A stretch of 64,000 nt of DNA from Deltaproteobacteria bacterium (GCA_016192705.1 JACPTQ010000060.1:29258-93257); one strand, 5' to 3'. Positions 44,258 to 54,247 are shown, numbered from the stretch's first letter. Program-made: numbers and translations. The notes: generated from the sequence alone by a model not told the origin.

Positions 44258-45220
44258 ATGACATTGGCCGCCGACCACAAGAGCAGCTTCTTCATCGTAA
44301 ACCCGAAAGCCGTTGGTGGCGCCGGGTCGCGCCGCTGGAACAACATCATGCGCGCCATTGTCGAAGGTGGCTTCGCGGGCGTCGATTGGGCTTTTACGGA
44401 AGGCCCAGGCGACGCGGGCCGGCTCGCGCGTGAGGCCGCTGACCGGGGCGTCACTCTCGTCGTGTCTGTCGGTGGGGACGGCACCAACAACGAAGTTCTA
44501 AACGGTGTTTTCGGTCGCGACACGTCGACGGTTGTCGGCTTCATTCCGCAAGGGACCGGCGGCGATTTCCGTCGCCCCCTCGGACTCACGAAAGACCCCG
44601 TGCGCGCCGTCGAGATCCTGCGCGGCGACGACGAACGCACCATCGACATCGGGCGCCTCAGTTTTACGGCCCTCGACGGCACCCGCGCCGAGCGACTGTA
44701 TTTCAATATTGCGAGCTGCGGGATGTCGGGCGTCGTCGATCGTTACGTCAACGCCGCACGCCGCGGATTCGGGCGCAAACTCGTCTACGCGCTGTCGACG
44801 CTCCGCGCATCGTTCCGCTACCGTCCGCAGCGCGTCCGCGTCACGCTCGATGACGCCGCGCCTTTCGACGCAACGGTGTCGCTCGTCATCGCCGCGAACG
44901 GGACCCACTTCGGAAACGGAATGAAGATCGCGCCCAGCGCCATCATCGACGACGGGCTCCTCGACGTGGTCGTCGTCGAAGCCGTCTCGCGCGCCGATAT
45001 CTTTCTCAAAGGGTGGCGCCTTTACAACGGCACCCACGTCACGCAGCCCTACGTCAAGCAACTCACCGGCCGAAAAGTCACCGTCGAGCCGCTCACAGCA
45101 GGCGATGAAGTTCTCATCGACCTCGACGGTGAGGTCCCAGGGCGGCTGCCGGCCACCTTCGAAATCCTCCCACAGGCTATCCGCATCAAGGCACCAAAAC
45201 TCAATGCCGGAAAGGCCTAA
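44258..45220 (+). CDS. Diacylglycerol/lipid kinase family protein
   Basis: 320 residues from the ATG at 44258. FIVNPKAVGGAGSRRW and VVSVGGDGTNNEVLNGVFG are the DAGK catalytic-domain motifs, with the GGDGT nucleotide-binding loop. FIPQGTGGDFRRPLG and the C-terminal DGLLDVVVVEAVSR complete the YegS-like fold. Such enzymes phosphorylate diacylglycerol, sphingosine-like or related lipids at the membrane. The lnt start lies within its last codons, linking lipid phosphorylation and lipoprotein acylation in one transcript. Confidence 0.9.
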   Translation: MTLAADHKSSFFIVNPKAVGGAGSRRWNNIMRAIVEGGFAGVDWAFTEGPGDAGRLAREAADRGVTLVVSVGGDGTNNEVLNGVFGRDTSTVVGFIPQGTGGDFRRPLGLTKDPVRAVEILRGDDERTIDIGRLSFTALDGTRAERLYFNIASCGMSGVVDRYVNAARRGFGRKLVYALSTLRASFRYRPQRVRVTLDDAAPFDATVSLVIAANGTHFGNGMKIAPSAIIDDGLLDVVVVEAVSRADIFLKGWRLYNGTHVTQPYVKQLTGRKVTVEPLTAGDEVLIDLDGEVPGRLPATFEILPQAIRIKAPKLNAGKA

Positions 45221-47621
45221 TGCCGCAGAGCAACGTTTCCTCTGGGTTGTCGCGGCAATCGCCGCCGGACTCTTTTTCCTTCCGCACGTGAGCGATTCAC
45301 CGCTTCGAAGCGGTGACGACGCGTTGTTCGCCTGGGACGTGATCGGCAGCGCGCATTCCGGTAGCTTGACCCTCGCCTGTTTGCCTTTCCTCGCGGTCGT
45401 CGCGCTTCTCGCGGCGCAACTTCGAACGTCGCCATCCCTGCGCCTTCTGGCCCTCTTCGCGGTCGCCGCCCTTCCCCTCTTCGGTGGCGCCCAAGACCTT
45501 CTCGGCCGCGTGCTCCACGCCGAGAGCCGGGCCTTCTTTCAAGGTCGCGCCACGCTTCTCCTCGGCCTGTCGCTCCTCGCAGCCTTCGGACATTCGCTCC
45601 TCGCGACATCGCCACGCCCCTCACCCAACGCGGTCGCCGCCGTTCGCGTCGTCCTCGCGAGCTGGTTCGCCTTCCTCCTCGTGCTTCTCCTCCCCGTCCA
45701 GTTCGAGGAAGCAGAAGCCCGCCCGCCCGGGTTCGCGCTCGCCGCCGCGATGACCGACGTCGCGCACGCCTCGGTCGTACACGCCATCAACGTCCTATAC
45801 TTTTTGCCACTCGTCATGCTCCCGGCCGCCGCTTGGGTCGCCGTGCGCCGCCCCAACGCCAATACCGAACGCGTCTTCGCCCGCGTCGGCCTTCTCTGGG
45901 TTCTGATCGTCGCAACAACATCTGAGCTGGCCACTGCAGGAGCGCTGGGCCATCCCGCCCGCGCGCTTGAATCGCTTCGCGCACTCGGCGCCGTCCTGCT
46001 CTTCATGATCGTGGCGAACCGTTGCCTCGTGAAACTCCTTCCCGGCCTCGTTTGGCGAGGTGCGCCCGAGACGGCTCTGTGGACCTGCGCTCCCGCTGTC
46101 CCAATGCGCCGCGCCGTCGCTCTCCTCCTCGCTGCGTTCGCCGGCGTGTTACGCACCGTTGCATCGCCCGGGTTTGACCAACAGATGCTCGCGTTCGTCG
46201 CGTTCATTCCGCTCTTCTTCGCCGTCGACGGGGCAACGCCACGCGAGGCGTTCTGGCGCGGCTGGCTTTCGGGCACCGTCACGAACCTCGGCTGCTTTTA
46301 TTGGATCACCGATGTCCTCATGCGCTTCGGCGGCCTCTCGTACGCGGCGTCGCTCCCCCTCAACGTTCTCCTCGTCGCGTTCCAAGGGCTCCAAACCGGA
46401 CTCTTCACGTATCTCCTTGTCCGCCTCACGCGCGGCGCGCAGCCCACGCGCATCGTCTGGCTCGCACCCACGCTGTACGTCGCGCTCGAGCTCGTCTGCC
46501 CGATGCTCTTCCCGTGGTTCATCGCAAACTCGCAGTACCGCTTCCTCTCGTTTATCCAAATCGCTGAAGTGACCGGCGTCTATGGCGTAAGTTTCCTCAT
46601 CATCCTCATTAACCTCGCCTTCTTTCTCGCGCTCCGCTCAACGATCGCGGGCACGTTGCAGCCAACGAAACTTCTCGCGTTCACAGCCGCCATCACGCTC
46701 GTCAACGTCGTTTACGGCTCAATTCGAATCTCGCAGGTCGAAGGCGCGATGAGGCAAAGCCCCGCGATCCGCGTCGGCATCGTGCAGTCAAACGTCGGCA
46801 TCGACGAACGCCGCCAAATCCCGGATGGTGGTCACCGACGTCACCAGGAGATGTCGGCCGGCCTCTTGCGCGACCGTCGGCCGCCCCACGTCATCATTTG
46901 GCCCGAGTCATCCTGGTGGAACTGGATTTCGCGCGACGCGAAAAAAGTCCCCGATGTGCAAGCGGGAAACCGCGTTCCGCTCATATTCGGCGCCGGCCGT
47001 CGGGAAGCGGGAAAGTCGTACAACACGTCGTTCCTTCTCGACGCCGATGGAACGCTCATCGATCACTACGACAAAGTCTACTTGCTCGCGTTCGGCGAAT
47101 ACCTTCCCCTCGAATCAACGTTTCCTTTCCTCCGCAAGGCGTTCCCAGCCGCGGGCGCGTTCTCAACCGGCGAATCGGTCAAAGCGTTCCCCATCCCGTT
47201 CGGCGATCGCGTCGCGCGCGCCGGCATGATGATTTGCTACGAGGATTTGCTTCCAACGTTCACGCGCCGCCTTGCCGATCTTCGCCCGCACTTCTTCGCG
47301 AACGTAACGAACGACGCGTGGTTCGGCAAATCGCACGAGCCCGCGCAACATCGCGCTCTCGCCATTTTCCGCAGCATCGAGCACCGCCGATTCCTCTTGC
47401 GGGCAACGCTCACAGGAATCTCGTGCGTCGTCGATGCGACGGGGCGGATCGTTCGCGAAACCGAAATCTACGCCCCCGCGACACTCAACGAATCGGTTGC
47501 GCTCCTCGAAGGTGACACGCCGTACCGTCACCTCGGCGACACCTTCGCATGGCTTTGCCTCGCCGCAGCGCTCGGCGTGCCAATTGCCACGCGGCTTCTG
47601 AAGAAGCGGTCCATCAAATGA
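45204..47621 (+). CDS. lnt: Apolipoprotein N-acyltransferase with N-terminal membrane extension
   Basis: 805 residues; typical Lnt is about 500. The ATG at 45204 overlaps the lipid-kinase end. Residues 1-260 hold about six extra membrane helices (FLWVVAAIAAGLFFLPH, GVLFALFAVAALPLFGG-like stretches). The Lnt membrane region follows (about 300-510), then the nitrilase-like domain. Catalytic residues Glu in WPESSWW (about 568), Lys in YDKVYLLAFGEYLPLES (about 623) and Cys in MMICYEDLLP (about 676) are all present. The enzyme adds the third acyl chain to lipoproteins, which fits the many lipoproteins here. The extension is unexplained. Confidence 0.92.
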   Translation: MPERPNAAEQRFLWVVAAIAAGLFFLPHVSDSPLRSGDDALFAWDVIGSAHSGSLTLACLPFLAVVALLAAQLRTSPSLRLLALFAVAALPLFGGAQDLLGRVLHAESRAFFQGRATLLLGLSLLAAFGHSLLATSPRPSPNAVAAVRVVLASWFAFLLVLLLPVQFEEAEARPPGFALAAAMTDVAHASVVHAINVLYFLPLVMLPAAAWVAVRRPNANTERVFARVGLLWVLIVATTSELATAGALGHPARALESLRALGAVLLFMIVANRCLVKLLPGLVWRGAPETALWTCAPAVPMRRAVALLLAAFAGVLRTVASPGFDQQMLAFVAFIPLFFAVDGATPREAFWRGWLSGTVTNLGCFYWITDVLMRFGGLSYAASLPLNVLLVAFQGLQTGLFTYLLVRLTRGAQPTRIVWLAPTLYVALELVCPMLFPWFIANSQYRFLSFIQIAEVTGVYGVSFLIILINLAFFLALRSTIAGTLQPTKLLAFTAAITLVNVVYGSIRISQVEGAMRQSPAIRVGIVQSNVGIDERRQIPDGGHRRHQEMSAGLLRDRRPPHVIIWPESSWWNWISRDAKKVPDVQAGNRVPLIFGAGRREAGKSYNTSFLLDADGTLIDHYDKVYLLAFGEYLPLESTFPFLRKAFPAAGAFSTGESVKAFPIPFGDRVARAGMMICYEDLLPTFTRRLADLRPHFFANVTNDAWFGKSHEPAQHRALAIFRSIEHRRFLLRATLTGISCVVDATGRIVRETEIYAPATLNESVALLEGDTPYRHLGDTFAWLCLAAALGVPIATRLLKKRSIK

Positions 47622-47627
47622 TGCCGG

Positions 47628-49550
47628 CTACGGCAGCGGATTCAACTCCTCGTCAAAAAGTGCCCTTCCCGTCATCTTGTCGCCCGTGTCGATCCCGAGG
47701 AAACGAAGGACAGTGGGTGCAAAATCGGCCTGCCACGCGGCGCGAAGCACGACGCTCGCTTTTCCGTCCGCATCGCGCACGCGGTTCACGGCCGGACCAA
47801 AAAACGTGAGCGAGAACGACGAGTCCTTTGGAAGAAGTCCTCCATGTGACGACTCCAAATCGTCGAACGACCACCCATCCTCCGCGTTCGTCGCAATCAC
47901 GATATCGCCCGACCGGTTTGGGTTGTTGAATTCGCCCACGCGACGCGCAAGCCCCACAAACCCGACCACCTTGTTCGCAGCGCTCGCCTCAAACGCGTCG
48001 AGCGCGATCCCATTCGGGTACCGAAACCACTGGCCGTTTCGATGCGCCAGGTAAAGCTTGTAGTCGCCCGTCCCCTGACGAGCGAACAAACCGGCAATGT
48101 GCTCGCGCCCTGTTGAACGGGTCTGTTCCGCAATCTTCTTCGCAACGCGCACCGCGAAGTCGGGCGCTTTTGTGAGCGCCGTCGGGCCACTCGATTTTCC
48201 GCACGCGAGCCCCTTCCACCTTGCCACCGATGTTTTTTTCGAGACAAAGTAGATGTGCGACATATTCCCGTTTCGCGCCTCATAATACTCGCACGCATCG
48301 GAAACCATTCCCGTCGACGTCAGCAGTTCGCGCGTCACCGCGGATTTCACCGCATTCTTGATGGTCGAATGTCCGTGGTCCGAAACAATCACGAACATCG
48401 TGTTCTTGTAGGCGGGGTCGCTTTTGATCGCATCGATGACCGGTTTGAGATTGCGATCGACAAACCCAAGGCAGGTCGCCTGTTTATCCGGATTCTGACC
48501 CTCTGCCCAGTGCGAGCAGGCATCGACCGCCGACTGGTAAATATTGAGAATGTGCGGCAATCCCCGCTTCACGACCGCAAGCGCCTTATCGGCCGCAACT
48601 TGGTCGAAGTAGATGTGGCCCCGATTACGATTCACGTATTTTTCGGGCATAAACCCGATGGCGCGAAGTGGGTGTCCCGTCCTGTACCGACGAAGCGGCC
48701 CGAGGATCGGGTCGAGGTGCTTGCGCGCGTTGTCGCCGAGCCTGTCGATGACACGGAGGGCTTTTTCAAAATCCCCTTCGGCCAGTTTATCCCCAAGCTG
48801 GTCGCCGATCCCGATTCGCAACAACGTCTCCTTGTCGGGCCGCGAAAATCCTTCCGGCACCCCCGAGGGCGCCTTCTTGTGGTGGTAAAAATTGAAAACG
48901 TTATGGGTTGAAAGCCCACGGTCCCGTGCCCAGTCGTAGACGGTATTTACAAGGAGGAAATCGGTCGCCATCGAGTGCCCAACGGGTTTAAGGTCGGAGA
49001 GCATCCGGTCAAATGTGAAGCCGGGTACGGCTTTCGCGAGAAGGCCTTCCAACTCCCTGATGGCCTTCCGGGCCAGACTCTTGGCGAATCCAAATTTTTC
49101 CACGATCGACTCGAGCTTTGCCCGACCGACGGCGAGGTCGTAATCGTATCCATAGGCACGTTGCCCATACACGATATTCGGATAGGGCGAGCAAACGTCG
49201 TTGCGGTCGCGCGCCAAAAACTCCTGCCCGAAAATGCCGTGTTTACCAGGGAAATGGCCAGTGAAGATGGTCGCCCAGGCCGGCCACGTGTAGGACGGGA
49301 AGATGGCCGTGGTTTTCTCGGGCGTCAGCGTCCCCTGTTCGGGGCTGAGCATCTTCGCGAGAAACCCGCCTTCTCGAAGCTCTGCGTACTTGGGGTCGGT
49401 CAGGTACCGATGCAGGTTTTGCGGTTTCAATCCGTCGATCCCCAAGATCACAACGCGGCGATCCGATCGCACCGCCGCGTCGGCTGTGTTCGCGGCGACA
49501 GTCGCAGTGACGAAAACGAGAGCGAGACCCCATTGTTTCTTGAACGTCAT
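47628..49550 (-). CDS. Exported type I phosphodiesterase / nucleotide pyrophosphatase family
   Basis: 640 residues from the ATG at 49550, which follows GGGAGGTGGG. MTFKKQWGLALVFVTATVAA is a signal peptide. The alkaline-phosphatase-superfamily core has VVILGIDGLKPQNL (first metal ligand), TTAIFPSYTWPAWATIFTGH (Thr/Ser nucleophile region), VIVSDHGHSTI and SSHGGLLP (C-terminal metal ligands). It should hydrolyse phosphodiester or pyrophosphate bonds outside the cytoplasm; the substrate is unknown. It lies downstream of dusB on the same strand, 78 bases away. Confidence 0.88.
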   Translation of the reverse strand: MTFKKQWGLALVFVTATVAANTADAAVRSDRRVVILGIDGLKPQNLHRYLTDPKYAELREGGFLAKMLSPEQGTLTPEKTTAIFPSYTWPAWATIFTGHFPGKHGIFGQEFLARDRNDVCSPYPNIVYGQRAYGYDYDLAVGRAKLESIVEKFGFAKSLARKAIRELEGLLAKAVPGFTFDRMLSDLKPVGHSMATDFLLVNTVYDWARDRGLSTHNVFNFYHHKKAPSGVPEGFSRPDKETLLRIGIGDQLGDKLAEGDFEKALRVIDRLGDNARKHLDPILGPLRRYRTGHPLRAIGFMPEKYVNRNRGHIYFDQVAADKALAVVKRGLPHILNIYQSAVDACSHWAEGQNPDKQATCLGFVDRNLKPVIDAIKSDPAYKNTMFVIVSDHGHSTIKNAVKSAVTRELLTSTGMVSDACEYYEARNGNMSHIYFVSKKTSVARWKGLACGKSSGPTALTKAPDFAVRVAKKIAEQTRSTGREHIAGLFARQGTGDYKLYLAHRNGQWFRYPNGIALDAFEASAANKVVGFVGLARRVGEFNNPNRSGDIVIATNAEDGWSFDDLESSHGGLLPKDSSFSLTFFGPAVNRVRDADGKASVVLRAAWQADFAPTVLRFLGIDTGDKMTGRALFDEELNPLP

Positions 49551-49628
49551 AGACCCACCTCCCAAAGCAGCTGCGAGTTTGACGATTCTGGGTGTCTAAA
49601 TATTCAATCGAGCGTCGCGGTCGACTTG

Positions 49629-50648
49629 TTATGCGGCTTCCGAAGAGGCGGTCTCCGTCCGCTCGAAAAAAGCGCGCGTCGCGGCTTTGAGGTCGTCGGG
49701 CGTTTTCAGCGCGAAAAGCTGCGTTCGAAACTCAGCCGCGCCCCGAAACCCCTTCGCATACGCCATCAAGTGACGCCGCACGCGATGCTGCGCGACCGAC
49801 CACGACACATGCTCGACCAGAAGGTCGATGTGGCGAATCGCGACGGCGAGCCGTTCCTCAATCGTCGGCATCGACACATCGCCGCGTGCGATGTCGCGGA
49901 AAATCCACGGCGCACCGATCGCCCCACGCGCAACGAGCACCCCAGCGCAACCGCTCTCGCGCACGAGTCGCCGCGCCGCGTCACCGCTAAAGACATCGCC
50001 GCCCCCGAGCACCGGAATCCGCACCGCCGCCTGAACCGCACGCGTCACGCTCCAATCGGCGTCGCCCGAATAGCTCTGCGCGCGCGTCCGCGGATGAATC
50101 CCGATCGCCTTCGCTCCCGCCGCCTCAAGTGTTCTCGCCACATCGACCGCATTAACCGATGCGGCGTCCCAACCCGACCGAATCTTTACGGTCACCGGGA
50201 TCCGCACCGCGTTCGACATCGCGGAGATGATTTCGCCCGCGAGCGCCGGCTCCTTGAGGAGCGCCGACCCCGCTCCCTTGCACGCGACCTTTTTGACCGG
50301 ACACCCCATGTTCACGTCGACGATGTCAGCCCCCTCCGCCTCGACGCGCCGCGCCGCCTCGGCCATCACCGCTGGGTCGCCGCCAAAAATCTGCACCGAC
50401 AACGGACGATCGCCGGGCGCACTGTTCATCAAAATTTCCGTCTTTTCGTTTTCGTAAATGAGTCCGTACGAACTGACCATCTCGGTCACGGCGAGTGACG
50501 CACCCATCTCGCGACACAGCAACCGAAACGGGAGGTCGGTCACGTCGGCCATCGGCGCGAGCACGGCACGGCCGGTAAGCGCGACGCTTCCTATCGCGAG
50601 CGGTCGAGTCCCTTCGGCACCGACGTTATTGTTGGCCTCGGCTTTCAT
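49629..50648 (-). CDS. dusB: tRNA-dihydrouridine synthase B-type
   Basis: 339 residues from ATG 50648. LAPMADVTDLPFRLLCREMG, SVQIFGGDPAVMAEAARRVE and DIVDVNMGCPVKKV (with the catalytic cysteine in MGCP) match Dus enzymes. RIPVTVKIRSGWD and GIHPRTRAQSYSGDADW follow in the FMN-binding barrel. It reduces uridine to dihydrouridine in tRNA D-loops. Type B is the best fit because of the KTEILMNSAPGDRP region and the C-terminal length, but A and C were not excluded by alignment. It is 26 bases from the metallophosphoesterase gene. Confidence 0.93.
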   Translation of the reverse strand: MKAEANNNVGAEGTRPLAIGSVALTGRAVLAPMADVTDLPFRLLCREMGASLAVTEMVSSYGLIYENEKTEILMNSAPGDRPLSVQIFGGDPAVMAEAARRVEAEGADIVDVNMGCPVKKVACKGAGSALLKEPALAGEIISAMSNAVRIPVTVKIRSGWDAASVNAVDVARTLEAAGAKAIGIHPRTRAQSYSGDADWSVTRAVQAAVRIPVLGGGDVFSGDAARRLVRESGCAGVLVARGAIGAPWIFRDIARGDVSMPTIEERLAVAIRHIDLLVEHVSWSVAQHRVRRHLMAYAKGFRGAAEFRTQLFALKTPDDLKAATRAFFERTETASSEAA

Positions 50649-50674
50649 CTTCGAACGGTAAAGAATGCCAGATT

Positions 50675-51760
50675 CTACGGCGCCCGTCGACCGTCGGCTG
50701 TAACGCGCCACTGGTCGACGATTTCGTTCGTCCCGCGCTTAAACGATGTCACCTGAATCGACCCATCGACCAGCTGATCGACGATGAGATACCCGTAAAA
50801 GTTGAACCCGCGAAGTGGTCCGCCGCCATTGCCGCAAATCACCTCGTTGTCGCCAAGGCGCCGGTACTCGTGAACATGCCCGTACATCTTGAGCGTCACG
50901 TTTTTCCCGTCGAGGATTCGGTCGCTCTCGAGCACGCCCGTCACATCGTTCGCAAACGCCGACGGGTGATGGCGAAGCACAAACGTGTACGTCGTCTCGC
51001 GCGCGATTGTCCGGGTGAGCCACTCCCTTTGCGCCTCAGACCACGCGTTCGCCGCAACAAAAACAAATTTCGCCGGCCCTAAGTTGGTTTCGACGGTGAA
51101 GTCGAAGTACGGAGTCGGCGTGTGCGGAACAAGCCCGCGCATGAATTCAACCATCTGCGCCGACTCATCGCCGTTCGGGCAGTTTGACGCGCTCCAGCCC
51201 TTGCACTCGTGGTTGCCGAGCGCGTGCCCGACAAACCCCGCGTAGTTGGCCTCAGCCGCTTTGAGCGATGCGATTTGTGCCGACGCCGACGCCGCGTTGT
51301 TCGAAAAGATATAGTCTCCGGTCGCCACAACGAACTGCGCCGATTCTTGCTGAAACGCAGTCATGATGTCGCTGATGATGTCGCGCGGGTAGCGGTTATC
51401 TTCGTTGAGGTCGTCGGGGCGAACGTCGCCGTACACACCGAAGCGCAGCCGATCAACCGTGCCACCCGACGCCGAAACCGCGCCCGGACCACTCGCCGGA
51501 AGCGGCGCCTCGCGGCCACCATCAAACGGAGGCGGTTCACATCGACGCGTCGTGATGTTGCAAACCCAGCCGCCGTAACAGTTTCGATAGCAGGGGCGCG
51601 CCGAATCATCGCCCGCGTCCGCTGCAGCCGGTGCGGTGTCGCCGGCGTCCGCGACAACCGTCGGCGGGACCGTAACGCCCGGCAACGTCGAATCGTTTGA
51701 GTTCGCTGCGGGGCACGCCATGCAACCGAGAGCAAAAGCGAGAAACAACTGGATGCGCAT
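50675..51760 (-). CDS. Metallophosphoesterase lipoprotein
   Basis: 361 residues from ATG 51760. MRIQLFLAFALGCMAC is a lipoprotein signal with two possible acyl cysteines. A cysteine-containing linker (RPCYRNCYGGWVCNITTRRC) precedes the calcineurin-like domain: RFGVYGDVRPDD, VVATGDYIF, GHALGNHECKGWS, VLRHHPSAF and MYGHVHEYRRLG carry the two-metal ligands. The enzyme is probably periplasmic or on the surface and hydrolyses phosphoesters; the substrate is unknown. Confidence 0.9.
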   Translation of the reverse strand: MRIQLFLAFALGCMACPAANSNDSTLPGVTVPPTVVADAGDTAPAAADAGDDSARPCYRNCYGGWVCNITTRRCEPPPFDGGREAPLPASGPGAVSASGGTVDRLRFGVYGDVRPDDLNEDNRYPRDIISDIMTAFQQESAQFVVATGDYIFSNNAASASAQIASLKAAEANYAGFVGHALGNHECKGWSASNCPNGDESAQMVEFMRGLVPHTPTPYFDFTVETNLGPAKFVFVAANAWSEAQREWLTRTIARETTYTFVLRHHPSAFANDVTGVLESDRILDGKNVTLKMYGHVHEYRRLGDNEVICGNGGGPLRGFNFYGYLIVDQLVDGSIQVTSFKRGTNEIVDQWRVTADGRRAP

Positions 51761-51955
51761 CGATGGTCACTCCACGCGGGATGCACAAACCCGCAAGCAA
51801 TTGAGAAGCCAACCGGACGACCCCCGGCCACCCCATTTCCGCGGCAAAACGAACGCGCTGAAATCCTCACCTGAACACGATGATCGTGAAATCCGACGTC
51901 ATGTGACAGGCTGGCCCGCTCGGGAGCCTTCCTCACACGACCCGCGTACTGTGTC

Positions 51956-52582
51956 TCAGTCGTGCGAGACGATTGCGTCCCGCGCAATCGCGATGAGTTT
52001 TTTCCGTGCGGCCTCCGCCTCATCAGCCGTCGCAAACTCGCCGACCCGCACGCGAAACCACTTTTTCTTTTTGATATCCGCCTCGACCACGAACGGCACA
52101 AAACCCGCCTCGCGCACCCGCGTCGCGAACGCGTCGGCCTCCGCTCGCGTCGGCACCGACTTGACCTGGACCGTGTACATGCGCCTCGCGGCGGTGATTC
52201 CCGGCCGCACCGATACCGCCGACGGACGCGCAATCACCTCGCGGCGACCCGCACGCGCTCCCCTTGCCGCCTCCGCTTCCGCTCCCGCTCCCGCTCCTTC
52301 TTTCTTACCCCTATTTTCTTCTCCCTCCGACCTCTGTGAACGTTGTGCCTCTGTGGTTTCTCTTATCTTCTCTCCGGCCCCCGTCGGCGCCAGCGGATCC
52401 CGAATCAGTGACAAATCAGGCTTTGCTGGCGTCGACACGACCGGCACGGCGTTTTCGCGCCCAAGCCAGTACCCCACCCCAAAAGCACCGCCCCCCACCG
52501 CGAGCCCGATCACAACGAGAAACAAAAAACCGCCCGCCCCAAACGTCACCTCAAACGGCCGCGACTCTCGCCGGAGCATCAT
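51956..52582 (-). CDS. SPOR-domain protein with repeat-derived linker
   Basis: 208 residues from ATG 52582, immediately after the argS stop. One membrane helix (about 15-40, FGAGGFLFLVVIGLAVGGGA) anchors the protein. A Glu/Arg/Lys linker (about 70-115) is encoded partly by a CACAGAG-type repeat shared with pcnB. The C-terminal SPOR domain (about 135-205) has RMYTVQVKSVPTRAEADAFA and KKWFRVRVGEFATADEAEAA, and SPOR binds denuded peptidoglycan at the septum. The pattern resembles FtsN/DedD-like division proteins. Confidence 0.85.
   Translation of the reverse strand: MMLRRESRPFEVTFGAGGFLFLVVIGLAVGGGAFGVGYWLGRENAVPVVSTPAKPDLSLIRDPLAPTGAGEKIRETTEAQRSQRSEGEENRGKKEGAGAGAEAEAARGARAGRREVIARPSAVSVRPGITAARRMYTVQVKSVPTRAEADAFATRVREAGFVPFVVEADIKKKKWFRVRVGEFATADEAEAARKKLIAIARDAIVSHD
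52265..52380 (-). repeat. CACAGAG-type purine-rich repeat inside the SPOR gene
   Basis: On the minus strand the segment reads GAGAAACCACAGAGGCAC, then GTTCACAGAGGTCGGAGGG and AAGAAAATAGGGG, running into a GAAGCGG-rich tract. It matches 54293-54405 in order and spacing. It is in frame and encodes TTEAQRSQRSEGEENRGKKE. Confidence 0.7.
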
Positions 52583-54247
52583 TTACATCTTCTCGGGCGC
52601 CGCAACGCCCACAACTGCAAGGCCATTTGCGAGCACGTGGCGCAACACGTTCAACAGAAACAGCCGCGCGTTCGTCTTCTCGCGATCGTCCGAAACGACC
52701 TTCTCGTCGTGCTTGTATTTCGTGTAGTAAGCGTGAAACGCGCCAACAATGTCCATCAAATAAAACGGGATGCGATGTGGCTCGCGCAGCGCCGCCGCCG
52801 TCCGAACGACCTCAGGGAATTCCTGCAGCTTCTTCGCAATCGAAACCTCTTCCGGCAATGAGAGCACGTCGGCAAAGTGCGCGTCGAAATGCGGCGGAGA
52901 AAATCCCTTTTCGGCCGCCTTCGCGATGAGGCTCGCAATTCGCGCATGTCCATACTGAACGTAATAAACCGGGTTGTCGCTCGATTCGCGCTTCGCCAAG
53001 TCGAGGTCAAATTCGAGCGTTGTGTTGTAGCTCCGCAGCAAAAAGAAAAACCGCGCCGCGTCGCGCCCAACCTCGTCGATGACCTCGCGCAGCGTGACCA
53101 TGTTCCCGGTGCGCTTCCCCATCCGACCGCCCGTCAGATTCACAAACTGCACGAGCACGATTTCAAGCGCATCGGCCGGCTTCCCGAGCGCGCTCACGAT
53201 CGCCTTCATGCGCGGAATGTAACCGTGGTGGTCGGCGCCCCAAACGTTCATCACGCGCGCGAACCCGCGCTCGACAAACTTGTTCCGGTGATACGCCATA
53301 TCGGCCGCGAAATACGTCTTCTCGCCGTTCGATCGTACAACCACGCGATCCTTCTCATCGCCAAACGCCGTCGATCGAAACCACCGCGCGCCGTCGGCGT
53401 CGTAAATGTGCCCGCGCGCTGTCATGTCGTCGATCGTGGCCGCGACCGCACCGCCCTCATGGAGCGGCGTCTCCGAAAACCAAACGTCGAATCGGACGTT
53501 CAAGTCGTCGAGATCTTTTTTTTGCACCGCCTTCAGCACGTCCGCGGCACGAAGCGCAATCGCGCGTACGGCCGCCGGTTCGTCGCTGGGCAGAACGCCC
53601 TCTGCGACCAGCCGCGCCGCAATCTCCTTCACATATTGCCCGGGATACCCGTCCTCGGGAAACGTGCCCGCTTCTCCCCGAGCCTCACGCATTCGCGCAA
53701 CCACACTCGCGCCGAGCGTCATAATCTGCTTCCCCGCATCGTTCACATAAAACTCGCGCTCGACGGTGTGCCCCGTCATCTCAAGCAACCGCGCGCACAC
53801 ATCGCCCACGACCGCATTTCGCCCGTGCCCAACATGAAGCGGCCCCGTTGGATTCGCGCTCACGAACTCGATCTGGACACGCTCCGGCCGCTCCGCGCGC
53901 GACCACCCGTATTGCTCCCCCTCGCGGTCGACCGCTTCGAGCGCACGAATCCAGACGCGCGGGTCGATCGTGAAGTTGATAAACCCGGGCCCCGCAATTT
54001 CGGCCTTCGCAATGACCGACCCTTGCCCATCCGTTGCCCGAAGCACACGTTCAACAACCGCTCCCGCAACGTCCCGCGGTTTTCGCTTCGCGCGACTCGC
54101 GATTTGCAGCACGCAGTTGGTCGCAAAATCGCCAAACTTGGGGTCGCGCGGCGGCTCAATCTGAATCGCCGCGGGGTCGAATTCGATCGACTCAGCCGCG
54201 CAATAGTCCGCAACCGCCGCCCGCAAAACGTCGAGCACCGCCTTCAT
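52583..54247 (-). CDS. argS: Arginyl-tRNA synthetase
   Basis: 554 residues, the usual length. The N-terminal Arg-specific domain is followed by the class I catalytic core: EFVSANPTGPLHVGHGRNAV carries the HVGH form of the HIGH motif, and GGRMGKRTGNMVTLREVIDE the KMSKS-region equivalent. The helical anticodon-binding domain ends in LANGLAVVGVAAPEKM. It charges tRNA-Arg. The ATG at 54247 overlaps the pcnB stop (ATGA) and its stop adjoins the SPOR gene start, so the three genes form one operon. Confidence 0.96.
   Translation of the reverse strand: MKAVLDVLRAAVADYCAAESIEFDPAAIQIEPPRDPKFGDFATNCVLQIASRAKRKPRDVAGAVVERVLRATDGQGSVIAKAEIAGPGFINFTIDPRVWIRALEAVDREGEQYGWSRAERPERVQIEFVSANPTGPLHVGHGRNAVVGDVCARLLEMTGHTVEREFYVNDAGKQIMTLGASVVARMREARGEAGTFPEDGYPGQYVKEIAARLVAEGVLPSDEPAAVRAIALRAADVLKAVQKKDLDDLNVRFDVWFSETPLHEGGAVAATIDDMTARGHIYDADGARWFRSTAFGDEKDRVVVRSNGEKTYFAADMAYHRNKFVERGFARVMNVWGADHHGYIPRMKAIVSALGKPADALEIVLVQFVNLTGGRMGKRTGNMVTLREVIDEVGRDAARFFFLLRSYNTTLEFDLDLAKRESSDNPVYYVQYGHARIASLIAKAAEKGFSPPHFDAHFADVLSLPEEVSIAKKLQEFPEVVRTAAALREPHRIPFYLMDIVGAFHAYYTKYKHDEKVVSDDREKTNARLFLLNVLRHVLANGLAVVGVAAPEKM

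Noticed and set aside
48975..50498. 507-codon open frame opposite the phosphodiesterase and dusB
   Set aside because: It spans the ends of two well-identified minus-strand genes and has no recognisable motif.
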